Assembly (NCBI RefSeq): GCF_004362515.1 | Contig: NZ_SNXU01000001.1 | Location: 2,046,001-2,110,000 of the forward strand | Length of the DNA stretch: 64,000 bases | DNA from: Actinokineospora alba | GTDB lineage: Bacteria; Actinomycetota; Actinomycetes; Mycobacteriales; Pseudonocardiaceae | Direction: 5' to 3' | Part shown: positions 21,469 through 29,689 of the stretch, one piece after another | How the letters are laid out: the number at the start of each line of letters is the position of its first letter | Position numbering within the stretch: position 1 is the stretch's first letter | Position numbers and translations under genes: made by a program | Notes under the pieces: model-generated | The model's input: only the letters and a program-made list of their open reading frames with translations | Told to the model about the DNA's origin: nothing | Database searches by the model: none

Positions 21469-22280
21469 TCAGGCCACCTTTGGGGCTCGAGGTGCTGGGT
21501 CGTGAGGCTCACGGTCCGGCCGTCGTCGGGGACCGGCGCGGCGGCGGGCGCGTCCGGGACCGGGTGCGGAGTCAGGAAGCCCAGGGCCATGGCCACCAGC
21601 GCCGCGCCGAGCACGATCGGGATCTCCACCTCGACCTCCGGCGGCACCAAGCGGAGCACGGACAGCGAGACGACCGCGACCAGCCCGGTGCCGATGCCGG
21701 CGGGCAGGAAGCGCAGCGCCCGGCGGAACCGGTTGGGGGACAGGCGGTGGCGGGCGAGGGCGAGCAGCGCGCCCGCCCAGGTGATCGCGGTCAGGACCAG
21801 CATCGCCAGGCCGAACACGCCGTAGACCGACCAGAACGACCCCTGGACGTCGGCCACGGTCTTCGCGCCGCCGAGCACGTTGCGGTCGTCGTCGAGCAGG
21901 GTGACCGAGGTCGGGAGCAGGCCGATCGCCTGGCCATCGAGGTCACGCACGTCGAGCGGGAACGTTCGGGTGGTGCGGCCGCGTGCCGGGACCTCGAACG
22001 GGAGCGTGGTGTCGTAGGCGTAGAAGGTCAGGGCGAGCGCCACGCCGGACACCCTGATCAGCCGCACTTTCTGCGGTTTGGATCCGGGGTTCTCGGCCGT
22101 GATCGACAGCTCCGCGACCTTGCGGGGGTCGAGCGTGACGGTCCGGCCGTCGATGTTCTTGCCGTCGATGGTGACGGTGACTCTGAGTGGCTCGTCGCCA
22201 TCCTGGGCGGCGGCTGGGGACGCGCCCAAGACCAGCGCTGCCGTCACAAGGGCAACCGCCGCCGCGATAAGACGTCCCAT
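21465..22280 (-). CDS. Secreted/membrane protein coupled to the Ser/Thr kinase
   Basis: A 271-residue protein. It has a signal peptide (MGRLIAAAVALVTAALVLGA, cleavage near SPAAAQ), a beta-rich extracellular domain (LRVTVTIDGKNIDGRTVTLD, LSITAENPGSKPQKVRLIRV) and three C-terminal transmembrane segments (FWSVYGVFGLAMLVLTAITW, FLPAGIGTGLVAVVSLSVL and IPIVLGAALVAMALGFL). The ATG at 22280 has AGGGG 8 nt upstream and puts the signal peptide first. Its stop overlaps the kinase start, implying coupled synthesis; it may be a ligand-binding partner or substrate of the kinase. Its extracellular region resembles that of the kinase in general character. Confidence 0.8.
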   Translation of the reverse strand: MGRLIAAAVALVTAALVLGASPAAAQDGDEPLRVTVTIDGKNIDGRTVTLDPRKVAELSITAENPGSKPQKVRLIRVSGVALALTFYAYDTTLPFEVPARGRTTRTFPLDVRDLDGQAIGLLPTSVTLLDDDRNVLGGAKTVADVQGSFWSVYGVFGLAMLVLTAITWAGALLALARHRLSPNRFRRALRFLPAGIGTGLVAVVSLSVLRLVPPEVEVEIPIVLGAALVAMALGFLTPHPVPDAPAAAPVPDDGRTVSLTTQHLEPQRWPE

Positions 22281-22373
22281 GGGATAACCCCTAGTTGAAC
22301 GGGCCCGATTGAGGCGGAATGCTACAGCGAGTCGATACTCGCCGGAGCGTTCCATCGGACGAGGGAAGTAGCC

Positions 22374-23282
22374 GTGCGCAGTGTTAGACGCTTAGTGGGC
22401 ATCGTCGTTGCGACAGTTGTCGTGACGCTAGTGGTCCTGCCAGTGACCCAGGCCTCCGCTCAGACGACGGCGCAGCAGCCTTCGCCGACCTACGCGATCA
22501 AGCCGAACTACGGGCCGGTGGGCACCCAGTTCACCGCGAGCTGGAGCAACGCGCCCTGCCGCGACATCCGGATCTTGTGGGATGGGGCGCAGATCGCCGC
22601 CACTGTCGCGATCAGCGGATCAGTGGGGGCCACGGTGCCTTCGAACGCGGCGGTGGGTTCGCACACCGTCGAATTCTCGTGCTCGGGCAAGACCTCGTTC
22701 GGCAAAGCCGCGTTCCGGGTGACCGCGCCCCCGACCACGAGCAGGCCACCGGTCACCACGACCACGAACCCGCCGGTCACCACCACGACCAGGCCCCCGG
22801 TCGTCACCACGACGACCCGTCCCCGCCCCACCACGACCACCACGCGGCCGACGACCACCACCACTCCGGTCACCACCACGACGGAGACCACACCCCCGAC
22901 CACGGACGTCCCCACCACCACGCCCGAGATCACCACGGTCCCCGAGCCCAAGCGGGACCTCAAGCTCGACCGCGAGGCCATCCAGCCCGGCGACTCCCTC
23001 GAAGCCACCGGCCGCGGATGTGATCCCAATCACTCCGTCGTGCTCACGTCGGGTGGCGAGAAGGTCGGCGCGACCGTCGCGGACGGGCAGGGCGAGTTCC
23101 GGACGAAGGTGCAGTTCGGCAAGATCGTGCCCGGTCGCCACCTGATCGCCGCCGAGTGCGGCATCGTCCTGACCGGCGCCGTCGATCAGCTCGTCACCAG
23201 CTCCACCGGCGGCAGCTCGAGCACCTTGGTCATCCTGGTCTTCTTCGTCCTGGCAGGCGCCGCCCTGATCCGTTTCACCTAG
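22374..23282 (+). CDS. Secreted Thr/Pro-rich protein with C-terminal anchor
   Basis: A 302-residue protein. It starts at a GTG with a signal peptide (VGIVVATVVVTLVVLPVTQA, then SAQTT). Two beta-sandwich-like domains (YAIKPNYGPVGTQFTASWSN at about 45-120; LKLDREAIQPGDSLEATGRG at about 195-275) are joined by a long Thr/Pro-rich linker (TTTTRPTTTTTPVTTTTETT). Each domain has two Cys, likely disulfide. A C-terminal hydrophobic helix (TLVILVFFVLAGAALIRF) anchors it. It is divergent from the kinase operon, 93 bp away, so it may belong to the same envelope function. Likely a heavily glycosylated surface protein; no enzyme motif. Confidence 0.82.
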   Translation: MRSVRRLVGIVVATVVVTLVVLPVTQASAQTTAQQPSPTYAIKPNYGPVGTQFTASWSNAPCRDIRILWDGAQIAATVAISGSVGATVPSNAAVGSHTVEFSCSGKTSFGKAAFRVTAPPTTSRPPVTTTTNPPVTTTTRPPVVTTTTRPRPTTTTTRPTTTTTPVTTTTETTPPTTDVPTTTPEITTVPEPKRDLKLDREAIQPGDSLEATGRGCDPNHSVVLTSGGEKVGATVADGQGEFRTKVQFGKIVPGRHLIAAECGIVLTGAVDQLVTSSTGGSSSTLVILVFFVLAGAALIRFT

Positions 23283-23404
23283 GACGTGTCCTGCGGATCA
23301 TGGCGGGCGCTATTCGCGCCCGCGCGGCCCCGGCCGCACCGCGGGAACGGCCACGGACAACCAGTACGCGACCGTCCCCGCGGCACGGCCAGGAACCACG
23401 CGGA

Positions 23405-24451
23405 TCACGAATCCCGCCCACCATGATCCACAGGACGCGCCCCAGACCGCATCGCCCGGAACACCCGCTCCCAGCGAGCGGGGTCCGGCGCGTGCGCGGC
23501 CGTCAACGTGATCCGGTGCGCGATATCGCCGTAGCGGCGGACCACCTCGGCGGCCACCTCCTCGGGCGCTCCCACCACGGCGAAGGTGTTCAGCACGTCG
23601 TCGTCGATCAGGGCCGCCATCTCGTCCCAGCGGCCGCGCTTGGCCAACGCGTTCAGGTCGTCCTGCAGGTCGCCCCAGCCGTGCAGTTCGAGCACCGGGC
23701 GATAGGCCGGGGTGGAGCCGTAGAAGGCGATCTGCTTGCGCACCTCGGCCGCCGCCGTCGCCAGCTCCTCCTCCGACGCCCCGGTCACGACGAACGACGG
23801 GCCGCTGATCTCGAAGCCCGCCAACGGTTTCCCCGCCGTGGCCCGGCCGCGCTCGAGCGCGGGCAGCGTGACCTCCCGCAGGTACCGCTCGGTGGTGAAG
23901 CTGTGGCACAGCATTCCGTCGGCGACCTCGCCCGCGACCTCGGTCATCCGGGGGCCGACGGCGGCGAGGTAGATCTTCGGGTTGCCGTGCGGGTTGGGGC
24001 CCGGGTCGAAGAACGGTGTCATCAGCGTGTGCTTGTAGAACTCGCCGCGGAACGCCAGGCGCTCGCCGGTCTCCCACGTCCGCCAGATCGCGCGGACGGC
24101 GAGGACGAACTCCCGCATCCGGGCCGCCGGGCTCGACCACGGCATCCCGAACCGCTTGGTGATGTGCGGCTGGATCTGCGACCCGAGCCCGAGCACGAAC
24201 CGGCCCTCGGACAACCCATGCAAGTCGTTGGCCTGCACCGCGACCGTCATCGGGTTGCGGGCGAAGGCCACGGCGATCCCGGTGATCAGCTCGATCCGCG
24301 AAGTCCGGTCCGCGGCGACGGCCAGCGCGACGAACGGGTCGAGCTGGGTCTCGGCCACCCACGCGCCGTCGTACCCGGCTTCCTCGGCGGCCACGATCGC
24401 GTCGGCGGCCTGGGCCACGGTCTTGGCGTAGCCGCCGGAGTCCAGCTTCAT
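23405..24451 (-). CDS. LLM-class F420-dependent oxidoreductase
   Basis: A 348-residue luciferase-like monooxygenase fold protein (MKLDSGGYAKTVAQAADAIV, AWVAETQLDPFVALAVAAD, IELITGIAVAFARNPMTVAV, LGLGSQIQPHITKRFG, KIYLAAVGPRMTEVAGEVAD). The pattern matches actinobacterial F420-dependent members of the family. Such enzymes move hydride between F420 and diverse substrates. The ATG at 24451 is chosen because it begins the first beta strand, in place of a 48-residue extension. It is divergent from a LysR regulator across 152 bp with two inverted repeats, so it is probably the target of that regulator. Confidence 0.88.
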   Translation of the reverse strand: MKLDSGGYAKTVAQAADAIVAAEEAGYDGAWVAETQLDPFVALAVAADRTSRIELITGIAVAFARNPMTVAVQANDLHGLSEGRFVLGLGSQIQPHITKRFGMPWSSPAARMREFVLAVRAIWRTWETGERLAFRGEFYKHTLMTPFFDPGPNPHGNPKIYLAAVGPRMTEVAGEVADGMLCHSFTTERYLREVTLPALERGRATAGKPLAGFEISGPSFVVTGASEEELATAAAEVRKQIAFYGSTPAYRPVLELHGWGDLQDDLNALAKRGRWDEMAALIDDDVLNTFAVVGAPEEVAAEVVRRYGDIAHRITLTAAHAPDPARWERVFRAMRSGARPVDHGGRDS

Positions 24452-24471
24452 CACTTGACCATACAAAGCCC

Positions 24472-24517
24472 TTCGCCCCGGACCTGGCCGGGTGCGGCCA
24501 GTCAGGTCCGGGGCGAA
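24472..24517. promoter_or_regulatory. Long inverted repeat in the LLM-LysR intergenic region
   Basis: TTCGCCCCGGACCTG (24472-24486) and CAGGTCCGGGGCGAA (24503-24517) are perfect 15-bp inverted arms with a 16-bp GC-rich spacer that can itself pair. It lies about 20 bp upstream of the LLM start. It could be an operator or a structured leader of the LLM transcript. Confidence 0.55.
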
Positions 24518-24521
24518 CGGC

Positions 24522-24549
24522 TGCGAACAGCAATGAAGTTGTGTTCGCA
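24522..24549. promoter_or_regulatory. Candidate LysR-type operator
   Basis: TGCGAACA and TGTTCGCA form a perfect 8-bp inverted repeat with a 12-bp spacer, starting with T and ending with A as LysR-type sites often do. It is 55 bp upstream of the LysR start and 71 bp upstream of the LLM start. Confidence 0.6.
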
Positions 24550-24603
24550 ATATCGACCGTTCCGGTAGCCGGCTCACATCCGACCGAGGTATCAATTGCT
24601 CTT

Positions 24604-25602
24604 ATGGCTGAACTTGAGATCCGTCACCTGCGGGCGATCTGCGCCATCGCCGATGAGGGCAGCGTGTCCCGAGCCGCGATCCGGCTCGGCGTCACCCAGC
24701 CCGCGCTCACCGCCCAGTTGCGCTCGATCGAGCGGCTCATCGGCGGCGAGCTGTTCCGGCGTTCGCCCAACGGCAGCGTGCCCACCGAGCTGGGCCGCAG
24801 CGTGGTCCGCTCGGCCCGGATCGTGCTGGAGGACATGTCCGCGCTGCTGGCCACGGCCCGCTCACACGTGCGCCAGCCGGGGAAGACGCCGCTGGTCATC
24901 GCCTCGACGCCGCTGCTGTTCACCAGCGCGCTGATCGGTGAGCTGCGGGCCTGGTTCGCGGCCGAACTGCGCACCGAGATCGACTCGTCGGCTCCCGCGC
25001 TGCTCGATCTCGTCGTCGCCAAGCAGGCCGACCTCGCCATCTTCGAGAAGTTCGAGGGCATGGAGCACCGGACGCTGACCGACGTCGAGGTCCGCACGAT
25101 CGTCGAGGAGCCGCAGTTCGTGGCCCTCAGTGCGGACAGCCCCCTTGCCGAGCAGGACGAGATCGACCTGGTCGACCTGGCCGACCTCGACTGGGTCGTG
25201 CCCCCGCCGGACCAGGACAGCATGCGCCTGCGGTTCCGCTCGACCTGCGAGTCGCTCGGCTTCACCCCGCGCATCACCCACCACGTCACCGAGGGCCGCA
25301 CGGCAATGGCGCTGGCCGCCGCGGGCGCGGTCTGCCTGGCCCAGCCCGCCTCACTGGGCGGACCCGGCTTCGTCATCCGGCCGCTGCGCGGGTCCGTGCT
25401 GAGCGTGCCGGTGGTCGTGGTCATCCGGCTCGACGGGATGTTCGCCGCCCGCAGGCAGGAGGTCTACGCCTGCGTCGCCCACGCCTACCGCTCGATCGTG
25501 GAACGCAACCCGACCTACGCGAAGTGGTGGGACAAGCACCCCGAGGCCCACACCGACCTCGACGCCGCCCTCGCGCTTCCCCGTCCCAGCCGACCGAGCT
25601 GA
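24604..25602 (+). CDS. LysR-family transcriptional regulator
   Basis: A 332-residue regulator. The N-terminal winged helix is typical (LEIRHLRAICAIADEGSVSR, AAIRLGVTQPALTAQLRSIE, GGELFRRSPNGSVPTELGRS), followed by a linker helix and a periplasmic-binding-protein-like effector domain (TPLVIASTPLLFTSALIGEL, LVVAKQADLAIFEKFEGM, GRTAMALAAAGAVCLAQPAS). The ATG at 24604 begins the canonical MAELEIRHLR. The effector is unknown. Divergent orientation with the LLM oxidoreductase and the inverted repeats between them suggest local regulation. Confidence 0.92.
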   Translation: MAELEIRHLRAICAIADEGSVSRAAIRLGVTQPALTAQLRSIERLIGGELFRRSPNGSVPTELGRSVVRSARIVLEDMSALLATARSHVRQPGKTPLVIASTPLLFTSALIGELRAWFAAELRTEIDSSAPALLDLVVAKQADLAIFEKFEGMEHRTLTDVEVRTIVEEPQFVALSADSPLAEQDEIDLVDLADLDWVVPPPDQDSMRLRFRSTCESLGFTPRITHHVTEGRTAMALAAAGAVCLAQPASLGGPGFVIRPLRGSVLSVPVVVVIRLDGMFAARRQEVYACVAHAYRSIVERNPTYAKWWDKHPEAHTDLDAALALPRPSRPS

Positions 25603-25606
25603 CGAC

Positions 25607-26062
25607 TCAGGCTTTGATCGGCTTCAAGGTCCACAGCACGGTCATCTCCGCGGTGGTCACGCCCTCGGCGTTGCGGATCGTGCAGTCGACGGCGAACTCG
25701 GGGCGCTGTCCGGCGTCGAGTTCGGCGATCACGTCGGCGGCGGGCCTGGTCAGCACTGCCTCCGCAGTCAGGTTGCCGCGCGCGAGCTTCTTGTAGCGGA
25801 TCTCGGAGCTCACGACCAGCGGGGTCGCGCGACCCATCTGCTCGGAGAACGACGCCAGGCCGACCGCGCCGGACGCCGTCTCGGCCAGCCCGAACATCAC
25901 CGCCGCGTGCGGCCCGCCGACGTGGTTGCGCTGCTTCTCGACGTCCGTCAGCTCGCACACCACCCGGTCGGCGGCGACCTCGGTGAACTCCACGCCCGCC
26001 GTGGTGACCCAGGGGACGGTCTTCTTCATCGCGTCGGCGACCCAGCCATAGTCAGTGCTCAT
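25607..26062 (-). CDS. Hotdog-fold protein, DUF4442/PaaI-like thioesterase
   Basis: A 151-residue protein with the hotdog-fold order: an N-terminal helix (YGWVADAMKKTVPWVTTAGV), a strand-rich core (RNHVGGPHAAVMFGLAETAS, in which GG-x-HA is the active-site-type turn) and strands FAVDCTIRNAEGVTTAEMTV. Family members are acyl-CoA thioesterases of often unknown substrate. The ATG at 26062 is preferred over a GTG 9 nt upstream. The gene is convergent with the LysR gene (4-bp gap) and divergent from glyA. Confidence 0.8.
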   Translation of the reverse strand: MSTDYGWVADAMKKTVPWVTTAGVEFTEVAADRVVCELTDVEKQRNHVGGPHAAVMFGLAETASGAVGLASFSEQMGRATPLVVSSEIRYKKLARGNLTAEAVLTRPAADVIAELDAGQRPEFAVDCTIRNAEGVTTAEMTVLWTLKPIKA

Positions 26063-26117
26063 GGAGCGCACATTACTCGCCGGTAACTTGGGTTGGCCAC
26101 CGCGATAGAATCAGGGC

Positions 26118-27371
26118 ATGCATGAGCCCGCGCTGTCCCACCTCGCCGCGTCCGATCCCGCCATCGCCGAGCTGGTCGAAGGCGAGGCCCGCAGGCAGTT
26201 CGAGAAGATCCGGCTCATCGCCTCGGAGAACTACGTCTCCACCGCGGTGCTCGAGGCGACCGGGTCGGTGCTGACGAACAAGTACTCCGAGGGCTACGCG
26301 GGCAAGCGCTACTACGAGGGCCAGCAGTACATCGATCAGGTCGAGAAGCTGGCGATCCAGCGGGCCAAGGACGTCTTCGGCGTCGAGCACGCCAACGTGC
26401 AGCCGTACTCCGGCTCGCCCGCGAACCTCGCGGTGTACATGGCCCTGGCGAACCCCGGCGACACCGTCATGGGCATGGCGCTGCCCGCGGGCGGGCACCT
26501 GACCCACGGCTGGAGCGTCTCCGCCACCGGCAAGTGGTTCCGCGCGGTGCAGTACGGCGTGCGCAAGGACACCGGCCGCGTCGACATGGACGAGGTCCGC
26601 GAACTCGCGCTCGCCGAGCGGCCCAAGCTGATCTTCTGCGGCGGCACCGCCATTCCGCGCACGATCGACTTCCCCGCGTTCGCCGAGATCGCCCGCGAGG
26701 TCGACGCCGTGCTCGTCGCCGACATCGCCCACATCGCCGGCCTGGTCGCGGGCGGCGCACACCCCTCGCCGGTGGGCCACGCGCAGATCATCTCGACCAC
26801 CACGCACAAGACCCTGCGCGGACCGCGCGGCGCGATGCTCATGTCCGACGCCGCCCACGCGAAAGCCCTGGACAAAGCCGTGTTCCCCGGCCTGCAGGGC
26901 GGCCCGCACAACCACACGACCGCTGCCATCGCCGTGGCGCTCGCCGAGGCCGCCCGGCCGGACTTCCGCGACTACGCGGCCGGGATCGTCGCCAACGCCA
27001 AGGCCCTCGCCGACGCGCTGACCGAGCGCGGCTTCGACCTGGTCTCCGGCGGCACCGACAACCATCTGATCCTCGTCGACCTGACCAGCAAGGGCGTCGC
27101 GGGCAAGCCCGCCGCGCAGGCGCTGGACCGCGCGGGCATCGAGCTGAACTACAACTCCGTGCCCTTCGACCCGCGCAAGCCCTTCGACCCGTCCGGCATC
27201 CGCCTCGGCACCGCCGCGATCACCACCCGCGGCCTGGGCGTCGAGCAGATGCCGCAGCTCGCGGCGTGGATCGACCGCGCGGTGGGCGCGAGCGACGAGG
27301 CCGAGATCGACGCCGTGGCCGCTGAGGTGCGCGAACTACTCGCCGGCTACCCGATGCCGGGCTGGATCTGA
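26118..27371 (+). CDS. glyA: Serine hydroxymethyltransferase
   Basis: A 417-residue cytoplasmic enzyme that interconverts serine and glycine with tetrahydrofolate, supplying one-carbon units. Signature segments are EKIRLIASENYVSTAVLEAT, YSEGYAGKRYYEGQQYID, DTVMGMALPAGGHLTHGWSV, the PLP-lysine loop ISTTTHKTLRGPRGAM, and NHLILVDLTSKGVAGKPAAQ. Length is normal. It starts at the ATG at 26118; a weak Shine-Dalgarno is present. It stands alone in the plus direction here, but the folate operon 14 kb away (folE-P-B-K) supplies its cofactor. Confidence 0.97.
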   Translation: MHEPALSHLAASDPAIAELVEGEARRQFEKIRLIASENYVSTAVLEATGSVLTNKYSEGYAGKRYYEGQQYIDQVEKLAIQRAKDVFGVEHANVQPYSGSPANLAVYMALANPGDTVMGMALPAGGHLTHGWSVSATGKWFRAVQYGVRKDTGRVDMDEVRELALAERPKLIFCGGTAIPRTIDFPAFAEIAREVDAVLVADIAHIAGLVAGGAHPSPVGHAQIISTTTHKTLRGPRGAMLMSDAAHAKALDKAVFPGLQGGPHNHTTAAIAVALAEAARPDFRDYAAGIVANAKALADALTERGFDLVSGGTDNHLILVDLTSKGVAGKPAAQALDRAGIELNYNSVPFDPRKPFDPSGIRLGTAAITTRGLGVEQMPQLAAWIDRAVGASDEAEIDAVAAEVRELLAGYPMPGWI

Positions 27372-27395
27372 CGCGAGCGGCGTCACACGAAAAAC

Positions 27396-27457
27396 AAGTT
27401 GCATGCACCAACTTAAAAGTGCATGCTTGCATCGACCAACTAATTGGATGATGCAAG
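27396..27457. promoter_or_regulatory. Inverted repeats upstream of the MarR-MFS operon
   Basis: AAGTTG (27396-27401) pairs with CAACTT (27409-27414), and CTTGCATC (27426-27433) pairs with GATGCAAG (27450-27457), which encloses CCAA-CTAA-TTGG. The sites share TTGCAT cores and lie 15-77 bp before the marR ATG. This is the pattern of an autoregulatory MarR operator in an unusually AT-rich stretch. Confidence 0.6.
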
Positions 27458-27472
27458 CAAGTAGGAGCAGTC

Positions 27473-27997
27473 ATGGCCGCCTCGGAAGTCGAGACAGCGC
27501 CGCTCAGTGACCGCGATCTGGACAACGGCCAGCGGCTGGCGAGCGTGCTCTTCGCGTTCGGCAAACAGCAGGCCACCGTTTCGGCGCGGATGAGCAAGGC
27601 GGGCGTCGACCGCTCCGCGATCATCGTCCTGAAGACACTGGTGATGCTGGGCCCGGTCCGGTCGAGTGTGCTCGCGGGGGCGATCCACTCCGATCCTTCG
27701 ACGGTCAGCCGCCAGGTCGCCACCCTGGTCAAAGACGGCCTTGTAGAGCGCCGCGCGGACCCGGAAGACGGCCGCGCCAGCCTGCTGGCCGCCACCAATG
27801 AAGGCCTGGCCCTCCTGGAAGCCAACCGGGCACGGTTCGCCGTGTCCCTGGCCCGGATGGTCCGCCACTGGGAACCCGCTGACCTCGACCAGTTCATCGA
27901 GCTGTTCGAACGATTCCTCAGCGACCACAACGACTACCTACCGACTCTGATCAGCGAATGCGCCCAACCGGTGCGTTCGGAAGGGGGGAACCAATGA
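27473..27997 (+). CDS. MarR-family regulator
   Basis: A 174-residue winged-helix regulator. The DNA-binding part reads IIVLKTLVMLGPVRSSVLAG, IHSDPSTVSRQVATLVKDG and LVERRADPEDGRASLLAATN, the classical recognition helix plus wing with the DxRxxxL-type Asp-Gly-Arg. Flanking helices form the dimer interface. AGGAG precedes the ATG at 27473. Its stop overlaps the ATG of the MFS pump (ATGA). It probably represses the pump and itself through the inverted repeats upstream, and is released by a pump substrate. Confidence 0.92.
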   Translation: MAASEVETAPLSDRDLDNGQRLASVLFAFGKQQATVSARMSKAGVDRSAIIVLKTLVMLGPVRSSVLAGAIHSDPSTVSRQVATLVKDGLVERRADPEDGRASLLAATNEGLALLEANRARFAVSLARMVRHWEPADLDQFIELFERFLSDHNDYLPTLISECAQPVRSEGGNQ

Positions 27998-29628
27998 CCG
28001 CACCGACGACCTCGGCCGCCGCTCCAGGGCAACTGACCCACCGGCAGATCCTCACGGTTCTGTCCGGCCTCATGCTCGGCATGCTGCTCGCCGCGCTGGA
28101 CCAGACGATCATGGCCTCGGCCATGAAGACCATCGCCGACCAGCTGCACGGCCAAACGATCCAGGCGTGGGCGACCACCGCCTACCTGATCACGGCCACC
28201 ATCTCGACCCCGCTCTACGGGAAGCTGTCCGACATCTTCGGCCGCAAGCCGATGTACCTGACGGCGATCTCGTTCTTCCTGCTCGGCTCGGTTCTCTCCG
28301 GCATCGCGGGCTCCATGTACGAACTCGCCGCCTACCGTGCGGTGCAGGGTCTCGGCGCGGGCGGTCTGATGTCGCTGGCGCTGGCGATCATCGCCGACAT
28401 GGTCGCTCCCCGGGAGCGCAGCAAGTACCAGAGCTACTTCATGGCCGTGTGGGGACTGTCCAGTGTCGCCGGACCGGTCGTCGGCGGATTCTTCGCCGGG
28501 CTGAGCAGCTTCGCGGGCATCGAGGGCTGGCGCTGGGTGTTCCTGCTCAACGTGCCGATCGCCCTGGTCGCGCTGGCCGTCGTGGCCCGGCACCTGAACG
28601 TGCCGCACAAGCCGGTTCCGCAGAAGGTCGACTACCTCGGCGCCATCCTGCTGACCGTCGGCCTGGTGCCGCTGCTGATCATCGCCGAGCAGGGCCGCCA
28701 GTGGGGCTGGGCCTCCGGGCGCGCCCTCGCGATGTACGGCATCGGCGTGGTCGGGCTCGTCGCGTTCTGGTTCAACGAGCGCCGGATGGGCGACGCGGCG
28801 CTGCTGCCGCTGCGGCTGTTCGGCAGGCAGTTCTCGCTGATCAACGCGGTCAACTTCGTCATGGGTGTCGGCATGTTCGGCATGATGATGTCGCTGCCGC
28901 TGTACCTGCAGATCGTCAAGGGCGCGTCGCCGACCGAGTCGGGTCTGATGACGCTGCCGCTGACCTTCGGCATCCTCGCGGCCGCGATCATCAGCGGCCG
29001 GATGATCAGCCGGACCGGCCGGTACCGGATCTACCCGATCGTCGGACTCGGGCTGACCGCCGCGTCGCTGTTCCTGTTCGCGCAGATCGGCGTCGACACC
29101 CCGCTGTGGGCGACCATGCTGATCATGGTGCTGGCGGGCGCGGGCCTCGGCCTGTGCATGCAGCCGCTGATCCTGGCCATCCAGAACGACGTGGACCCGC
29201 GGGACATCGGCGTGGCCACCTCCACGGCGACGTTCTTCCGGTCCATCGGCGGCACGGTCGGCACCGCGGTGTTCCTGTCCATCCTGTTCACCGTGGTCGG
29301 CGACCGGATCTCCGACGCGTTCGGCTCGGTGCGCACCGACCCGGCGTTCACCGAGGCGCTCACGCAGAACCCGCAGTTCGCGGGGTCGCTGCAGGGTGGG
29401 ATCGACCTGAACAACACGTCGTTCCTGAACACCCTGGACCCGACGCTCGCCCGGCCGATCCTGACCGGGTTCTCCAGCTCGCTGGACACGGTGTTCCTGG
29501 TCGGCGGGGTCGTGGTGCTGGCGGCGTTCGCGCTGATCTGGTTCCTCAAGGAGACGCCGCTGTCGACCAAGTCCGGCCTGCAGCGGATCGCCGAGGAGGA
29601 CGCGCCAGTACCGGTCGCGGTGCACTGA
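27994..29628 (+). CDS. MFS drug-efflux transporter (DHA2/EmrB-QacA type)
   Basis: A 544-residue membrane protein with about 14 transmembrane helices. Motif A is YGKLSDIFGRKPMYL, and the first helix carries LAALDQTIMASAM, where the Asp is typical of DHA2 proton antiporters. Other segments include QGLGAGGLMSLALAIIADMV, and MFGMMMSLPLYLQIVKGASP. A loop with FTEALTQNPQFAGSLQGGID lies between the last helices. Start is the ATG overlapping the marR stop; the family's first helix follows as expected. Probable role: proton-driven export of hydrophobic compounds, under MarR control. A strong terminator follows. Confidence 0.93.
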   Translation: MTAPTTSAAAPGQLTHRQILTVLSGLMLGMLLAALDQTIMASAMKTIADQLHGQTIQAWATTAYLITATISTPLYGKLSDIFGRKPMYLTAISFFLLGSVLSGIAGSMYELAAYRAVQGLGAGGLMSLALAIIADMVAPRERSKYQSYFMAVWGLSSVAGPVVGGFFAGLSSFAGIEGWRWVFLLNVPIALVALAVVARHLNVPHKPVPQKVDYLGAILLTVGLVPLLIIAEQGRQWGWASGRALAMYGIGVVGLVAFWFNERRMGDAALLPLRLFGRQFSLINAVNFVMGVGMFGMMMSLPLYLQIVKGASPTESGLMTLPLTFGILAAAIISGRMISRTGRYRIYPIVGLGLTAASLFLFAQIGVDTPLWATMLIMVLAGAGLGLCMQPLILAIQNDVDPRDIGVATSTATFFRSIGGTVGTAVFLSILFTVVGDRISDAFGSVRTDPAFTEALTQNPQFAGSLQGGIDLNNTSFLNTLDPTLARPILTGFSSSLDTVFLVGGVVVLAAFALIWFLKETPLSTKSGLQRIAEEDAPVPVAVH

Positions 29629-29644
29629 GCTTTGTTCTGACAGC

Positions 29645-29681
29645 GAGAAGCCCCGCGCGGCGTTGCCGTGCGGGGCTTCTC
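29645..29681. terminator. Hairpin terminator between the MFS gene and ppa
   Basis: GAGAAGCCCCGC pairs with GCGGGGCTTCTC around a GC-rich loop, between convergent stop codons at 29628 and 29690. The near-perfect 12-bp stem could act in both directions. Confidence 0.75.
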
Positions 29682-29689
29682 GGCGTGGA

